NCBI GenBank assembly: GCA_046330935.1
Contig: JAXLRU010000002.1
Coordinates: 372,001 to 436,000, forward strand
Length of the DNA stretch: 64,000 nt
Direction: 5' to 3'
DNA from: JAXLRU01 sp046330935
GTDB lineage: Bacteria > Actinomycetota > Actinomycetes > Actinomycetales > Kineosporiaceae
Under the pieces are notes generated by a model. The model was not told the DNA's origin, did not search any database, and was given only the letters and a program-made list of their open reading frames with translations. This document shows, one piece after another, positions 50,139-58,712 of this stretch (positions are counted from its first letter, which is position 1; each line of letters begins with the position of its first letter). Both the position numbers and the translations under genes were made by a program.

Positions 50139-50348
50139 ATGGCCCAGTACTCCTCACGTCAACAGGAGTTCGACGCCGCTCGCAGCGAGTACCTCGAACG
50201 CCTGAAGTCGTCGTCCCCCAGCAAGCGGCTGCTCGAATCCATCACCGCCGTCGAGGGCGCCCTGCCCGCGCACGAGGCCCCGCCCGACGGCGTCCGGCGG
50301 TTGCGTCCCCGCACCGTCTCCCCCGACCGGCACGCCGAGCGCGGCTGA
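50139..50348 (+). CDS. Small hypothetical protein, 69 aa
   Basis: Starts MAQYSSRQQEFDAARSEYLE after CGAGGTGACGTC. The N-terminal 45 residues are charged and helical, the tail is Pro/Arg-rich. No hydrophobic segment. It is probably co-transcribed with the membrane protein at 49279 and may be its cytoplasmic partner. Length and codon use support a real gene. Confidence 0.65.
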   Translation: MAQYSSRQQEFDAARSEYLERLKSSSPSKRLLESITAVEGALPAHEAPPDGVRRLRPRTVSPDRHAERG

Positions 50349-50367
50349 TCTCCCGGCTCGGTCCCGC

Positions 50368-52005
50368 TCAGTCCCGGCCGACGCGCCGACTCACGCCCGC
50401 GACCAGCGCCGTCGCGAGGATCCACCCCGCCGCGATCAGCGCGTCGGCGACCCACGCCGTCCAGCCGACCGGGTCGTAGGCGGTCCGCAGGCCGAACGCC
50501 CCGATGGGGATGAGCAGGTCGATCGCGTAGACGACCGGGCTGAAGTGCGGGGTGTGCTCGGGGTCGATGACCCGCGGGTGGTGCGCGGAGAAGACCAGGG
50601 ACCCCACGACGACCAACACGGCGAGCCAGATCGCGGCCAGCTCCGAGCGGTAGCCGTAGCCGACCAGAGCGTCCAGCAGCCAGCCACCCAGCCGCTGCGG
50701 GACCGGCCGGGTGGCCCGGCGGCGGCGTTCCTTGGCCAGCAGCACCCGGCGGGCGTCGGCGTCGTGGCCCAGGCGCCGGTAGTACTCGGCGAGCTGCTCG
50801 TAGGGCTGCGGACGGTAGGTCTCCTGCTCGCGGGCCAGCCACCGGCAGCGGGCCGCGACGCTCGGGGCGGGGTCGGCGCCGAGCAGGTGGTCGTAGGTGA
50901 AGCCGTCGAGGCGCAGATGCGCCGGCCACGTCGCCTCGCTGTCGCGCAGCGCGCCGACGTGGGCCTGACTGAGGTCGACCAGTCCCTCGACCTGGGCCGG
51001 GCGCAGCTCCATCTCCCCGGCCGTCATGCCGCGCGCCCGCAGCGCCCTGACCTGCTTGTTCCCCACCGATCCGGGGGCGCTGGACCCGTTCACCGCCGCC
51101 CCGATCAGCCGGGCGCGGAAGAAGCTCAGCCGGCCCGTGATCGTCGCCGAACGCATCAGCAGCTGCCCGGTGCAGGTGAACCCGTCGCTCAGCTCGACCC
51201 GGTTCGTGGTGATCTCGTCCAGGCACAGGGCCGTGCCGCCGGGCCGTGACAGCGTCGCGCCGTGCAGCAGCACGCCCCCGCTGATCTTCGCCCCGACCAG
51301 CCGCGCCTCGCCGTCCACGACCAGCCCGCGGCGGCCCACCACGCCCCCGCCGACCGTCATGCCGCCCGCCGACAGGGCCCGCCCGCCGGGCACCTGCAGT
51401 CGCGAGGCGCTGAGGTTGAGGCTGCCGCTGATCTCGGCGTTCTCCAGGCTGGTCGTGCCGGTGACCGTGCAGCCGGTCAGCCGCAGGTCCCCGCGGACCT
51501 GCACCAGCCGCGCCGCCAGCCCCGGCAGGGTGCAGCCGTCCAAGGTGAGGCTGCGCGTGCACGCGCCGGTCAGCACCGGCTGGGCGTCGAAGCGGCAGCC
51601 GGTGAGGACGACGGGTGCCGTGACCTCGGCGAACGCCAGGTCGAGGGCGCCGACGACGTGGGCGCGGGTCAGGCGCAGCGCGGGGACGCGGGCACTCTCG
51701 AGGCCCTCGCCGGGGGCGGCGACGGGATGGTCGGGAGGGCGGACCAGCAGGGCCGCGATCAGACCCGCGTCGACCTCGGCGTCAGCGAGATCGAGGTCGG
51801 TGCCGGTGCGGAACGCCGCCGCCAGGCGGGAGGCGAGGTCGGTCGGGCCGGTCGGGTCCGGCACGAGCGCGAGGTCGGCCTCCGGCGCGACGGCCGGGAC
51901 GACGACCGGTGCGAGGTCCGGGACGAGCGACACCTCACCGGGGTCGGCGGCGTCCGGGACGAGCGACACCTCACCCGCGTCGGCGGCGTCCGGAGTCGAG
52001 GTCAC
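50368..52005 (-). CDS. Large membrane protein with beta-helix-like repeats
   Basis: 545 residues from GTG 52005. The N-terminus has a tandem repeat (two GEVSLVPD units) and is Ala/Pro-rich. Residues 140-370 are a pentapeptide-like beta-helix (VVLTGCRFDAQPVLTGACTR, LRLTGCTVTGTTSLENAEIS, GEARLVGAKISGGVLLHGAT). A helical segment includes YRPQPYEQLAEYYRRLGHDA. The C-terminus has two to three membrane helices (ELAAIWLAVLVVVGSLVFS, GWILATALVAGVS). Similar actinobacterial proteins are often labelled membrane-associated oxidoreductase, but no cofactor motif is visible. Divergent from the ECF sigma gene. Confidence 0.75.
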   Translation of the reverse strand: MTSTPDAADAGEVSLVPDAADPGEVSLVPDLAPVVVPAVAPEADLALVPDPTGPTDLASRLAAAFRTGTDLDLADAEVDAGLIAALLVRPPDHPVAAPGEGLESARVPALRLTRAHVVGALDLAFAEVTAPVVLTGCRFDAQPVLTGACTRSLTLDGCTLPGLAARLVQVRGDLRLTGCTVTGTTSLENAEISGSLNLSASRLQVPGGRALSAGGMTVGGGVVGRRGLVVDGEARLVGAKISGGVLLHGATLSRPGGTALCLDEITTNRVELSDGFTCTGQLLMRSATITGRLSFFRARLIGAAVNGSSAPGSVGNKQVRALRARGMTAGEMELRPAQVEGLVDLSQAHVGALRDSEATWPAHLRLDGFTYDHLLGADPAPSVAARCRWLAREQETYRPQPYEQLAEYYRRLGHDADARRVLLAKERRRRATRPVPQRLGGWLLDALVGYGYRSELAAIWLAVLVVVGSLVFSAHHPRVIDPEHTPHFSPVVYAIDLLIPIGAFGLRTAYDPVGWTAWVADALIAAGWILATALVAGVSRRVGRD

Positions 52006-52154
52006 GAGGGCATCGTGCCCGATCGGTGCCGAGGCCGGGGCGGGGGCCGTCGCTACGCTCGCGCCGAGGGTGCGCGAGACGGGTCGCGCGCGGGGCCACG
52101 GGCGGAACGGGGAATCGGCATGCAACGCTGCGCCCGCTGCGGCCACTACCGGGT

Positions 52155-52856
52155 ATGAACTCCCTCAGCGACACCGGCGATCGGCACCTGTGGCAGCGCG
52201 CCGCGGCCGGGGAGACCGCCTGCTTCGGCGAGCTCTTCGACCGGCACGCCTCCGCCGTGCACGCCTACTGCCGCGCCCGCCACTACGGCTCCGGCGCCGA
52301 CGGCGGGGACGCGAGCGACCTCGTCTCCGTCGTCTTCCTCGAGGCGTGGCGGCGGCGCCGCGACGTCGTCCTGCACGAGGAGTCGGCGCTGCCCTGGCTG
52401 CTCGGGGTCGCCAGGCGCGTCCTGCAGCACCGCGCCCGGACCCTGCGCCGCCACCGCGCCGCCCTCGCCCGGCTGCCCGCCGCCGACATCGCCGGGGCCA
52501 CGCCCGTGCCCGACCCCGCCGACGAGATCGCCGCTCGCCTCGACGACACCGCCAGGCTCGCCGCCCTGACCAAGGCGTTCGAACGGCTGCGGCCCGCCGA
52601 CCGCGAGGTGCTCACGCTCTGCGTCTGGGGCGGCCTCGACCCGTCGGCCGCCGCCGTCGTCCTCGGCGCGCCCGCCGTCACCGTCCGCTCCCGACTGTCC
52701 CGGGCCCGCGCCCGGCTGGCCGCCCTCACCACCGAGGAGGCCGGCGTTCCGGCCGCCCCGAGCCGGACCCGCGCGCCTCGCCTCCCTCAGCACCCTCACT
52801 ACCTGGAGCCCACCGCGACGGCCGCGCTCGCGGCGTCTCGAAAGGACCCGTCATGA
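52155..52856 (+). CDS. ECF-type RNA polymerase sigma factor
   Basis: 233 residues. Region 2 has ACFGELFDRHASAVHAYCRA and DLVSVVFLEAWRRR, followed by ALPWLLGVARRVLQHRAR. Region 4 has FERLRPADREVLTLCVWGGL and VVLGAPAVTVRSRLSRARAR. A C-terminal tail of about 40 residues is not conserved. Its stop overlaps the ATG of the next membrane protein, so the pair is translationally coupled, as sigma and anti-sigma genes usually are. It starts 150 bp from the divergent 545-aa protein gene. Confidence 0.9.
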   Translation: MNSLSDTGDRHLWQRAAAGETACFGELFDRHASAVHAYCRARHYGSGADGGDASDLVSVVFLEAWRRRRDVVLHEESALPWLLGVARRVLQHRARTLRRHRAALARLPAADIAGATPVPDPADEIAARLDDTARLAALTKAFERLRPADREVLTLCVWGGLDPSAAAVVLGAPAVTVRSRLSRARARLAALTTEEAGVPAAPSRTRAPRLPQHPHYLEPTATAALAASRKDPS

Positions 52857-53953
52857 CCTCGCTGCACACCCCCGACGCGCCCACCGAATTCCCCCGCGAG
52901 CCGCTGCCGCCGCTGCGGCACGAGCAGGTCAAGCAGTTCCTCCTCCGCGAGACCGCCACCCCGCCGCGCCGCCGCTGTGCCGTCCGGGTCGCCGTCCCCG
53001 CCCTGGCCGCCACGCTCACCGCGGCCGCCGTCGTCACCGCCGTCACGGTGCTGCCGCACCGCGAACCCCGGGCGGCCGTGCCCGGGGCGACGACGCAGGA
53101 ACCGTTCGTGGACGACGGGCGCTGCGGCGCCTCGCAGTTCGCCCCGCTCGACCAGGCCCCGGACGGCGTCGTCCGGCTGGGCGAGCTGCAGGACGGCTGG
53201 ACGGCGCGGGCCACCCGACGCCTCGTCCGGTTCTGCACCGACCCGACCGAGCCGCTCGGGGCCTGGCGTCGCGCGAGCAACGGCGAGGTGACGGCCGCGC
53301 TCACCCTCGCCGCCAGGGTCGCGCCGCGAGCCGGGATCCTGCTCGCCGACGACGAGACCCCCCTGAACGCCGGCGCGAAGGTGCAGGTGCGGGGCCGCGA
53401 GGGCAGGTTCGTCGCCGACGTGAGCGGCGCCGCCACCGGCCCCAGCCTGCTGCGCTGGGAGGAGGGCGGTCGGTCGTGGGAGCTGCGGGGCAGCGGCCTG
53501 ACCAGGGCGCAGGTGCTGGCCGCCGCCACCGACCTGCGGCTGAGCGGCGGCGCGGCCTCGTGGCCCGACGCCGGCGCCCAGGGCTGGACGGCCACTCCGC
53601 TGAAGGCGGCGACCCCTACCGGGCGCGATGAGTGGACGGATGACGTCACCGTCGATGTCGGCCCCCCGCCGGCCAACCCGGGGGCGAGCGAGGTGACTGT
53701 CATGGCGAACCGCCGGCCAGGGCGCACCGGGGTCGACCTCGCCGTCCGCGGGCTACCCGCCCGGATCGTCACCGTCGGCGGCCACGAGGCCGCGCTGCTC
53801 GACGACAGCCTGCTCACCTGGGACGCCAGCGACGGCGTGCTGGTCTCAGCTACCGCGGTCGGGGACCTCACCGGGGACGCCCTCGTGACCTGGGCGCGGA
53901 CCGTCGTCCCGGTCCCCGCCACCGATCCGCGGCTGATCGACCAGACCCGCTGA
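52853..53953 (+). CDS. Single-pass membrane protein coupled to ECF sigma factor
   Basis: 366 residues. A cytoplasmic N-terminus of about 45 residues (LPPLRHEQVKQFLLRETATP) precedes one helix (RVAVPALAATLTAAAVVTAV), then a long extracytoplasmic domain. That domain has LDQAPDGVVRLGELQDGWTA, LLRWEEGGRSWELRGSGLTR and GLPARIVTVGGHEAALLDDS. The layout matches the anti-sigma-like proteins paired with sigma factors in actinomycetes, but no zinc-binding HxxxCxxC motif is present. It probably senses envelope conditions and holds the sigma factor; inferred from gene overlap and topology. Confidence 0.75.
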   Translation: MTSLHTPDAPTEFPREPLPPLRHEQVKQFLLRETATPPRRRCAVRVAVPALAATLTAAAVVTAVTVLPHREPRAAVPGATTQEPFVDDGRCGASQFAPLDQAPDGVVRLGELQDGWTARATRRLVRFCTDPTEPLGAWRRASNGEVTAALTLAARVAPRAGILLADDETPLNAGAKVQVRGREGRFVADVSGAATGPSLLRWEEGGRSWELRGSGLTRAQVLAAATDLRLSGGAASWPDAGAQGWTATPLKAATPTGRDEWTDDVTVDVGPPPANPGASEVTVMANRRPGRTGVDLAVRGLPARIVTVGGHEAALLDDSLLTWDASDGVLVSATAVGDLTGDALVTWARTVVPVPATDPRLIDQTR

Positions 53954-54105
53954 GCCGCACCACCCCGCTTCGAACGCGGCAGACGTGAGGTCGGCCCGCA
54001 CGCCGCAGGGGAGCGTGCGGGCCGCCCGGCTGCCGGGCGGCCGGACCGGCTGGGCCGGACGACCTCGCCGCCACGTTCTTTACGCACATTTGCCCGATTG
54101 CTCAC

Positions 54106-54130
54106 GGTTGATCACCGAACACGCTGGGTA
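54106..54130 (+). promoter_or_regulatory. Stress-sigma-type promoter (SigB/SigF-like)
   Basis: GGTTG (54106-54110), 15-bp spacer, GGGTA (54126-54130), 35 bp before the start of the STAS-HATPase gene. This resembles the actinobacterial general-stress consensus GGTTT-N15-17-GGGTA, with one mismatch in the -35 element. It lies in an AT-richer stretch. Confidence 0.65.
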
Positions 54131-54165
54131 GAAGGACGGCAAGGCCGCCTACAGCGGGGACATCC

Positions 54166-54888
54166 ATGGAGATCACCATCCGTGACGGCGAGAGGTTCGC
54201 TCTCGTCCGTCCGCTCGGCGTGCTCGGCGAACCCGAGGTGGGCGAACTGCGCGAGGTCTTGCTCACGGCCGCCGGGGAGGACCACGAGGTCGTCGTCTGC
54301 GACCTCACCGCCGTCGAGACCGAACCGTCCGTACTCAGCGAGCTGCACGTCGTCGCCGACCAACTGGACGACACCGCCGGGTCCCCGCTCGTCGTCCTCG
54401 CCCCTCCTGCCTGGCACGACGCGATCGCCCAGCTGGACGTCGCGCACGTGCTCACGCTCGTCGTCGACCTGCGCGAGGTGCGGGACGTCCTCGCCGACAC
54501 GGCGTCCCGGCCGCGCGCCGTCCTGTCCTTGGAGCCCTCGGTCGACGCCCCCGCCCGGGCGCGGGCCTTCCTCCGCGACACCCTCGCCGAATGGGGTCTG
54601 GACGAGTGCGACTACGTCGGGCTCGTGATCGGCGTCGACGAGCTCGTCACGAACGCCGTCCTGCACGCCCGGACCGAGATCGACGTCGTGCTCAGCCTCC
54701 GCGAGGACCGCCTGGCCGCGGCCGTGGGCGACCGCAGCGACGAGCCGCCGATGCCGCGCGAGGCCGGGCAGTGGGCGGAGAACGGCCGCGGGCTCGCCAT
54801 GGTCGACCAGCTCGCGTTGCGCTGGGGCGTGACGCCACGCACCCCCCACGGCAAGACGGTATGGATGGCGGTCGCCCGGCGCACGTGA
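54166..54888 (+). CDS. STAS domain fused to an anti-sigma-type HATPase
   Basis: 240 residues. Residues 1-110 form an anti-anti-sigma (STAS) domain (FALVRPLGVLGEPEVGELRE, VVVCDLTAVETEPSVLSEL). Residues 125-240 are an RsbW/SpoIIAB-like GHKL kinase: SVDAPARARAFLRDTLAEWG, N box VIGVDELVTNAVLHARTEID, and GRGLAMVDQLALRWGV with a G-box-like sequence. The usual DxGxG region is degenerate here (VGDRSDEPP). A serine kinase that would normally phosphorylate a partner STAS protein is here joined to one. It is probably a switch in a partner-switching stress cascade. Confidence 0.82.
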   Translation: MEITIRDGERFALVRPLGVLGEPEVGELREVLLTAAGEDHEVVVCDLTAVETEPSVLSELHVVADQLDDTAGSPLVVLAPPAWHDAIAQLDVAHVLTLVVDLREVRDVLADTASRPRAVLSLEPSVDAPARARAFLRDTLAEWGLDECDYVGLVIGVDELVTNAVLHARTEIDVVLSLREDRLAAAVGDRSDEPPMPREAGQWAENGRGLAMVDQLALRWGVTPRTPHGKTVWMAVARRT

Positions 54889-54959
54889 GCCTCGGGGTCG
54901 CGCCGCGGGCGTGAACAACGCGGTCGCGCGGCGGGCGCGAGGCTCGGGAGAATCGCGGC

Positions 54960-56303
54960 GTGCCGCTGCCGCGGGCGTCAGGCCCGGACGCCGAGATCCT
55001 CCGCCTCGCCGTCCCCGCGCTCGGGGCGCTGGTCGCCGAGCCGTTGTTCCTGCTCGTCGACTCCGCGGTCGTCGGGCGCCTCGGCACGTCCGCGCTGGCC
55101 GGGCAGGGAGTCGCCGCCGCCGTCCTCGGCACGCTCGTCGGACTGTGCGTCTTCCTCGCCTACGGCACCACCGGCACCGTCGCGCGGCGGCTCGGCGCGG
55201 GCGACCTGCGCGCCGCGCTCAGCCTCGGCCTGGACGGCGTGTGGCTGTCGCTGCTGCTCGGGGGCGTGCTCGCGGTGGTCGTCGGGGTCCTCGCGCCCTC
55301 GTTCGTGGGGTGGTTCGGGTCGTCGCTGGGGGACGACGCCGCGCACCAGGCCGTCATCTACCTGCGGGCGAGCGCGGCCGGACTGCCCGGGATGCTCGCC
55401 GTCCTCGCCGCCACCGGGGTGCTGCGCGGCCTGCAGGACACCCGCACCCCGCTCGCCGTCGCCGTCGCGGGCGCCGGGCTCAACGCCGTCCTCAACGTCG
55501 TGCTCGTCCTCGGCGTCGGCGGGTGGGAGGGCATGGGCATCGCCGGGTCCGGGCTGGGGACGGCGCTCACCCAGACGCTGATGGCCGCCGCCCTCGGGGC
55601 GGTCGTCGTGCGTGCTGCCCGAGCCCAGGGGGTGGGGCTCGTGCCCGCGCCGCGGGGGGTGCTGGGCAGCCTCGTCGTCGGCGTCCCGCTGCTCGTGCGC
55701 ACGCTGGCGCTGCGGGCGACGTTCCTGGTCACGACGTGGGTGGCGGCCCGCGACGGGGACGCCGTGGTCGCCGGGCACCAGGTCGCGACGAACGTGTGGA
55801 TGACGCTGGCGCTGACCCTCGACGCCATCGCCATCGCCGGGCAGGCGATCACCGGGCGGGCGCTGGGGGCCGGGGACGTCGCCGCCTTGCGGGCCGCCGT
55901 CGCGCGGATGGTGCGCTGGGGGCTGGTCGTCGGAGTGGTGCTGGGGCTCGGGCTGGCGGCCCTGCACGCCGTGATCGGGCGGCTGTTCACGAGCGACCCC
56001 GTGCTGGTGCGGACGATCGGCGCGGCCCTGCTCGTCGCCGCCGTCACCCAGCCGCTGTGCGGGTACGTGTTCGTCCTGGACGGCGTGCTGATCGGCGCCG
56101 GGGACGGCCGGTACCTCGCCGGCGCGGCCCTGGCGCAGCTCGTGCTCTACGCGCCGGCGCTGGTGTGGGCCGGGGCGGCGGGCGGGTCGGCGCCGGCGCA
56201 GCTCGCCTGGCTGTGGGTGGCGCTGACCGGCTGGTTCATGCTGACGCGGGCCGTGGCGCTGGGGCTGCGGGCGCGCGGGACCGGGTGGCTGCGCACCGGC
56301 TGA
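54960..56303 (+). CDS. MATE family efflux transporter (DinF type)
   Basis: 447 residues from GTG 54960 with about 12 membrane helices. Both MATE halves begin with the family pattern: EILRLAVPALGALVAEPLFL plus DSAVVGRLGTSALAGQGVAA, and VGVPLLVRTLALRATFLVTT. LRGLQDTRTPLAVAVAGAGL and VLDGVLIGAGDGRYLAGAAL mark the loops. These are H+- or Na+-coupled exporters of cationic drugs or metabolites. The gene lies 72 bp after the STAS-HATPase gene and before a perfect 22-bp inverted repeat. Confidence 0.92.
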   Translation: MPLPRASGPDAEILRLAVPALGALVAEPLFLLVDSAVVGRLGTSALAGQGVAAAVLGTLVGLCVFLAYGTTGTVARRLGAGDLRAALSLGLDGVWLSLLLGGVLAVVVGVLAPSFVGWFGSSLGDDAAHQAVIYLRASAAGLPGMLAVLAATGVLRGLQDTRTPLAVAVAGAGLNAVLNVVLVLGVGGWEGMGIAGSGLGTALTQTLMAAALGAVVVRAARAQGVGLVPAPRGVLGSLVVGVPLLVRTLALRATFLVTTWVAARDGDAVVAGHQVATNVWMTLALTLDAIAIAGQAITGRALGAGDVAALRAAVARMVRWGLVVGVVLGLGLAALHAVIGRLFTSDPVLVRTIGAALLVAAVTQPLCGYVFVLDGVLIGAGDGRYLAGAALAQLVLYAPALVWAGAAGGSAPAQLAWLWVALTGWFMLTRAVALGLRARGTGWLRTG

Positions 56304-56318
56304 ACCGGCCTCGCAGGG

Positions 56319-56394
56319 CGCCAGACTCTCCCGTTCTCCGTGCGACGCGCCGAGCCGGCCGGGCGCGTCGCCCGGAGAACGGGAGAGTCTGGCG
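56319..56394. repeat. Perfect 22-bp inverted repeat with inner arms
   Basis: Arms at 56319-56340 and 56373-56394 (beginning CGCCAGACTCTCCCG, ending GAGAGTCTGGCG) are exact reverse complements. Inner arms GACGCGCC (56344) and GGCGCGTC (56362) are nested inside. It follows the MATE stop by 15 bp and precedes the VOC gene start by 22 bp. Confidence 0.9.
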
Positions 56395-56415
56395 GCGGGG
56401 CGGCAGGATGCCTGC

Positions 56416-56808
56416 ATGACGACGCTGACCCCCTTCCTCATGTTCGAGGGCCGCGCCACCGAGGCCGTGGACTTCTACCTCGCGACGATCCCCGGCAGCA
56501 GCCTGGGCGACGTCCAGCGCTACGGCGCCGACGGCCCGGGCCCCGAGGGCACGATCATCGTCGGGGAGGCCGTGCTCGGCGGCCTGCGGGTGAAGTTCAG
56601 CGACAGCTTCGTCAGCCACGGGTTCACGTTCACGCCGTCGCTGTCGCTGTTCCTCGACGTCGACGACCCCGCGGACGTCGACGCGCTGGCCGAGGCGCTC
56701 GGGGCGGGTGGCGGGGAGCTCATGCCGCCGGGCGACTACGGCTTCAGCCGCCGGTTCGCGTGGGTGAACGACCGGTTCGGGGTGTCCTGGCAGCTGAACG
56801 CCGCCTGA
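56416..56808 (+). CDS. VOC family protein (PhnB/3-demethylubiquinone-methyltransferase-like)
   Basis: 130 residues of the PhnB-like subgroup: LTPFLMFEGRATEAVDFYLA, GPEGTIIVGEAVLGGLRVKF, SDSFVSHGFTFTPSLSLFLD, DVDALAEALGAGGGELMPPG and FSRRFAWVNDRFGVSWQLN. No methyltransferase domain is present despite the historic name. The metal-binding His/Glu positions cannot be confirmed. Its ribosome site must lie close to the right arm of the inverted repeat, so the hairpin could affect translation. Confidence 0.88.
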   Translation: MTTLTPFLMFEGRATEAVDFYLATIPGSSLGDVQRYGADGPGPEGTIIVGEAVLGGLRVKFSDSFVSHGFTFTPSLSLFLDVDDPADVDALAEALGAGGGELMPPGDYGFSRRFAWVNDRFGVSWQLNAA

Positions 56809-56827
56809 GCGCACGAAGGCGCTGAGG

Positions 56828-56876
56828 CAAGCACGGGCTCTCTGTGCGGAATGCCCGCACGAAAGGCCCACGCTTG
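56828..56876. terminator. Imperfect long hairpin after VOC gene
   Basis: CAAGC (56828) pairs with GCTTG (56872), GGGC with GCCC, and GTGCGG (56844) with CCGCAC (56855). It is about 20 bp downstream of the VOC stop, so a terminator is plausible although no T tract follows. Confidence 0.5.
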
Positions 56877-57010
56877 AAGGGGCCCGGGGCGTCACCGTGG
56901 GCACCGCCGCTCACTCCCCCGGAGCAGCCCGGCCAGGAAGCCCGTCGCGGTGCGTCGATAGTCCCCGCACAGCGCTTGAGTCCGACTCGTTCGGGTCCGA
57001 CACCTTGCCC

Positions 57011-57610
57011 GTGAGCCCACGCCTGGCCCCCGAACCGGACCCGGTGCCGATCCCCGCCGGCGCCGCGGTGCGCAGCCTGCTGTCGCGGCTGCAGCGCGGC
57101 GGTGGCGTCACGGTGCGCCAGGGCACGGGCGGCGAGCGGATCGTCGCCGAGGTCCTCGGCGAGCTCGACGAACGCTGGAAGGTGCTCAACGACGTCCCCG
57201 TCGGCTCCCACGGCGGCCTCATCGACCACCTCGTGATCGGCCCCGGGGGCGTGTTCACGGTGACCGACCGGCACCACCCGGGCTCCCGGGTGTGGTCGCA
57301 CGGCGAGGCCGTGACCGTGGACGGCGAGCTCGCGCCGTACGTGCGCAACGCCCGGTTCGCGGCCAAGCGGGCCTCGCGCGCGCTGACCCAGGCGACCGGA
57401 TTCCTCGTTGAGGCGATCGGACTGGTCGTGCTCGCGGCGAAGGAACAGCAGGTCGCGCTGCGCCAGCAGCCCCGCGACGGCAGCGTCGTGCTGCTGCGCC
57501 GGCAGGACCTCGAGCCGTGGCTGGACTCCCAGCGCGAGATCTTCGACGCCGAGCGGGTCGACAAGGTGTGGCACAAGGCGCGGCTGCCCTGGGTGTGGAC
57601 GGCCCGCTGA
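57011..57610 (+). CDS. NERD (nuclease-related) domain protein
   Basis: About 199 residues from GTG 57011; GTG 56897 is possible and would add 38 low-complexity residues. The NERD core is TGGERIVAEVLGELDERWKV, then NDVPVGSHGGLIDHLVIGPG and GVFTVTDRHHPGS. The domain is related to restriction-endonuclease folds, but the usual Lys after the GVF strand is Arg or shifted, so catalysis is uncertain. The C-terminal half is helical (RASRALTQATGFLVEAIGLV). The function is unknown. The next genes (DrrAB) start 116 bp downstream. Confidence 0.75.
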   Translation: MSPRLAPEPDPVPIPAGAAVRSLLSRLQRGGGVTVRQGTGGERIVAEVLGELDERWKVLNDVPVGSHGGLIDHLVIGPGGVFTVTDRHHPGSRVWSHGEAVTVDGELAPYVRNARFAAKRASRALTQATGFLVEAIGLVVLAAKEQQVALRQQPRDGSVVLLRRQDLEPWLDSQREIFDAERVDKVWHKARLPWVWTAR

Positions 57611-57725
57611 CTGCACGGCCTCCTGACAGCACCGTGTCAGCGCGGTGACAGCGGCGCCCCACCCCAGGGCGAGGGCGCCAGCCGCAGATCAGCCCGGCGG
57701 CAGCCCCGGACGTCACCGTCGGGTC

Positions 57726-58712
57726 ATGACCTACGCGATCGAAGCGACCGGCCTCGTGAAGAGGTTCGGCAGCACCACCGCCCTGGCCGGGGTCGACCTC
57801 ACCGCCCACGAGGGCAGCGTGCTCGGGGTTCTCGGTCCCAACGGCGCGGGGAAAACCACCGCCGTCCGCATCCTCGCCACCCTGCTGCGCCCGGACGCCG
57901 GCAGCGCCCGTGTCGGCGGCTTCGACGTCGTGAAGCAGGCCGACGCCGTCCGCCGCATGATCGGCCTGACCGGCCAGTACGCCAGCGTCGACGCCGACCT
58001 CACCGGCCGGCAGAACCTCGTGCTCATCGGCAGCCTGCTCGACCTCTCCCGCCGCGACGCCAGGGCGCGCGCCGCCGAGCTGCTCGACTGGTTCGACCTC
58101 GCCGACGCCGCCGACCGCCCCACCAAGACCTACTCCGGCGGCATGCGCCGACGCCTCGACCTGGCCGCCAGCCTCGTCGGGCGGCCCCGGGTGATCTTCC
58201 TCGACGAGCCGACGACGGGCCTCGACCCGTCCAAGCGCGAGGAGATGTGGGACGTCGTGCGCCGCCTCGTCGGCGAGGGCTCCACCGTGCTGCTCACCAC
58301 GCAGTACCTGGAGGAGGCCGACGCGCTCGCCGACGAGATCACCGTCATCGACCACGGCCGGGTCATCGCCCAGGACACCCCCGACGGGCTCAAGCGCGTG
58401 GCCGGCCTGCGCACGCTGCGGGTGCGTCCCGCCGACGCGACCCGGCTCGGCGACGTCCGCCAGATCCTCGCCCGCGCCGGGACCGGGCCCGTCGAGGACC
58501 TCTCCGCCGGGGTCGCCGGAGTGCCGGTCGCGGACGACGCGGGGCTCGCCGGCGTCGTCGCCGCGCTCGACGTCGCCGGGATCACCGTCACCGAGCTGTC
58601 CCTGCAGCTGCCCAGCCTCGACGAGGTGTTCTTCGCCCTCACCGGCCACCCCCGCGCCGCCGTCACCGCGACGACCGACGCCCCGACGACTGATCAGGAG
58701 GACGCGGCATGA
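57726..58712 (+). CDS. Daunorubicin-resistance-type ABC transporter ATP-binding protein (DrrA)
   Basis: 328 residues from ATG 57726. Walker A GPNGAGKTT, Q-loop LTGQYASVDADLTG, signature SGGMRRRLDLAASL, Walker B VIFLDEPTTGLDPSKREEMW, and switch LLTTQYLEEADALADEIT. The DrrA-specific C-terminal domain is present (LRVRPADATRLGDVRQIL, LQLPSLDEVFFALTGHP). It energises export of hydrophobic drugs or lipids together with the overlapping permease gene. The stop overlaps the permease ATG (ATGA). No biosynthesis genes are adjacent. Confidence 0.92.
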   Translation: MTYAIEATGLVKRFGSTTALAGVDLTAHEGSVLGVLGPNGAGKTTAVRILATLLRPDAGSARVGGFDVVKQADAVRRMIGLTGQYASVDADLTGRQNLVLIGSLLDLSRRDARARAAELLDWFDLADAADRPTKTYSGGMRRRLDLAASLVGRPRVIFLDEPTTGLDPSKREEMWDVVRRLVGEGSTVLLTTQYLEEADALADEITVIDHGRVIAQDTPDGLKRVAGLRTLRVRPADATRLGDVRQILARAGTGPVEDLSAGVAGVPVADDAGLAGVVAALDVAGITVTELSLQLPSLDEVFFALTGHPRAAVTATTDAPTTDQEDAA

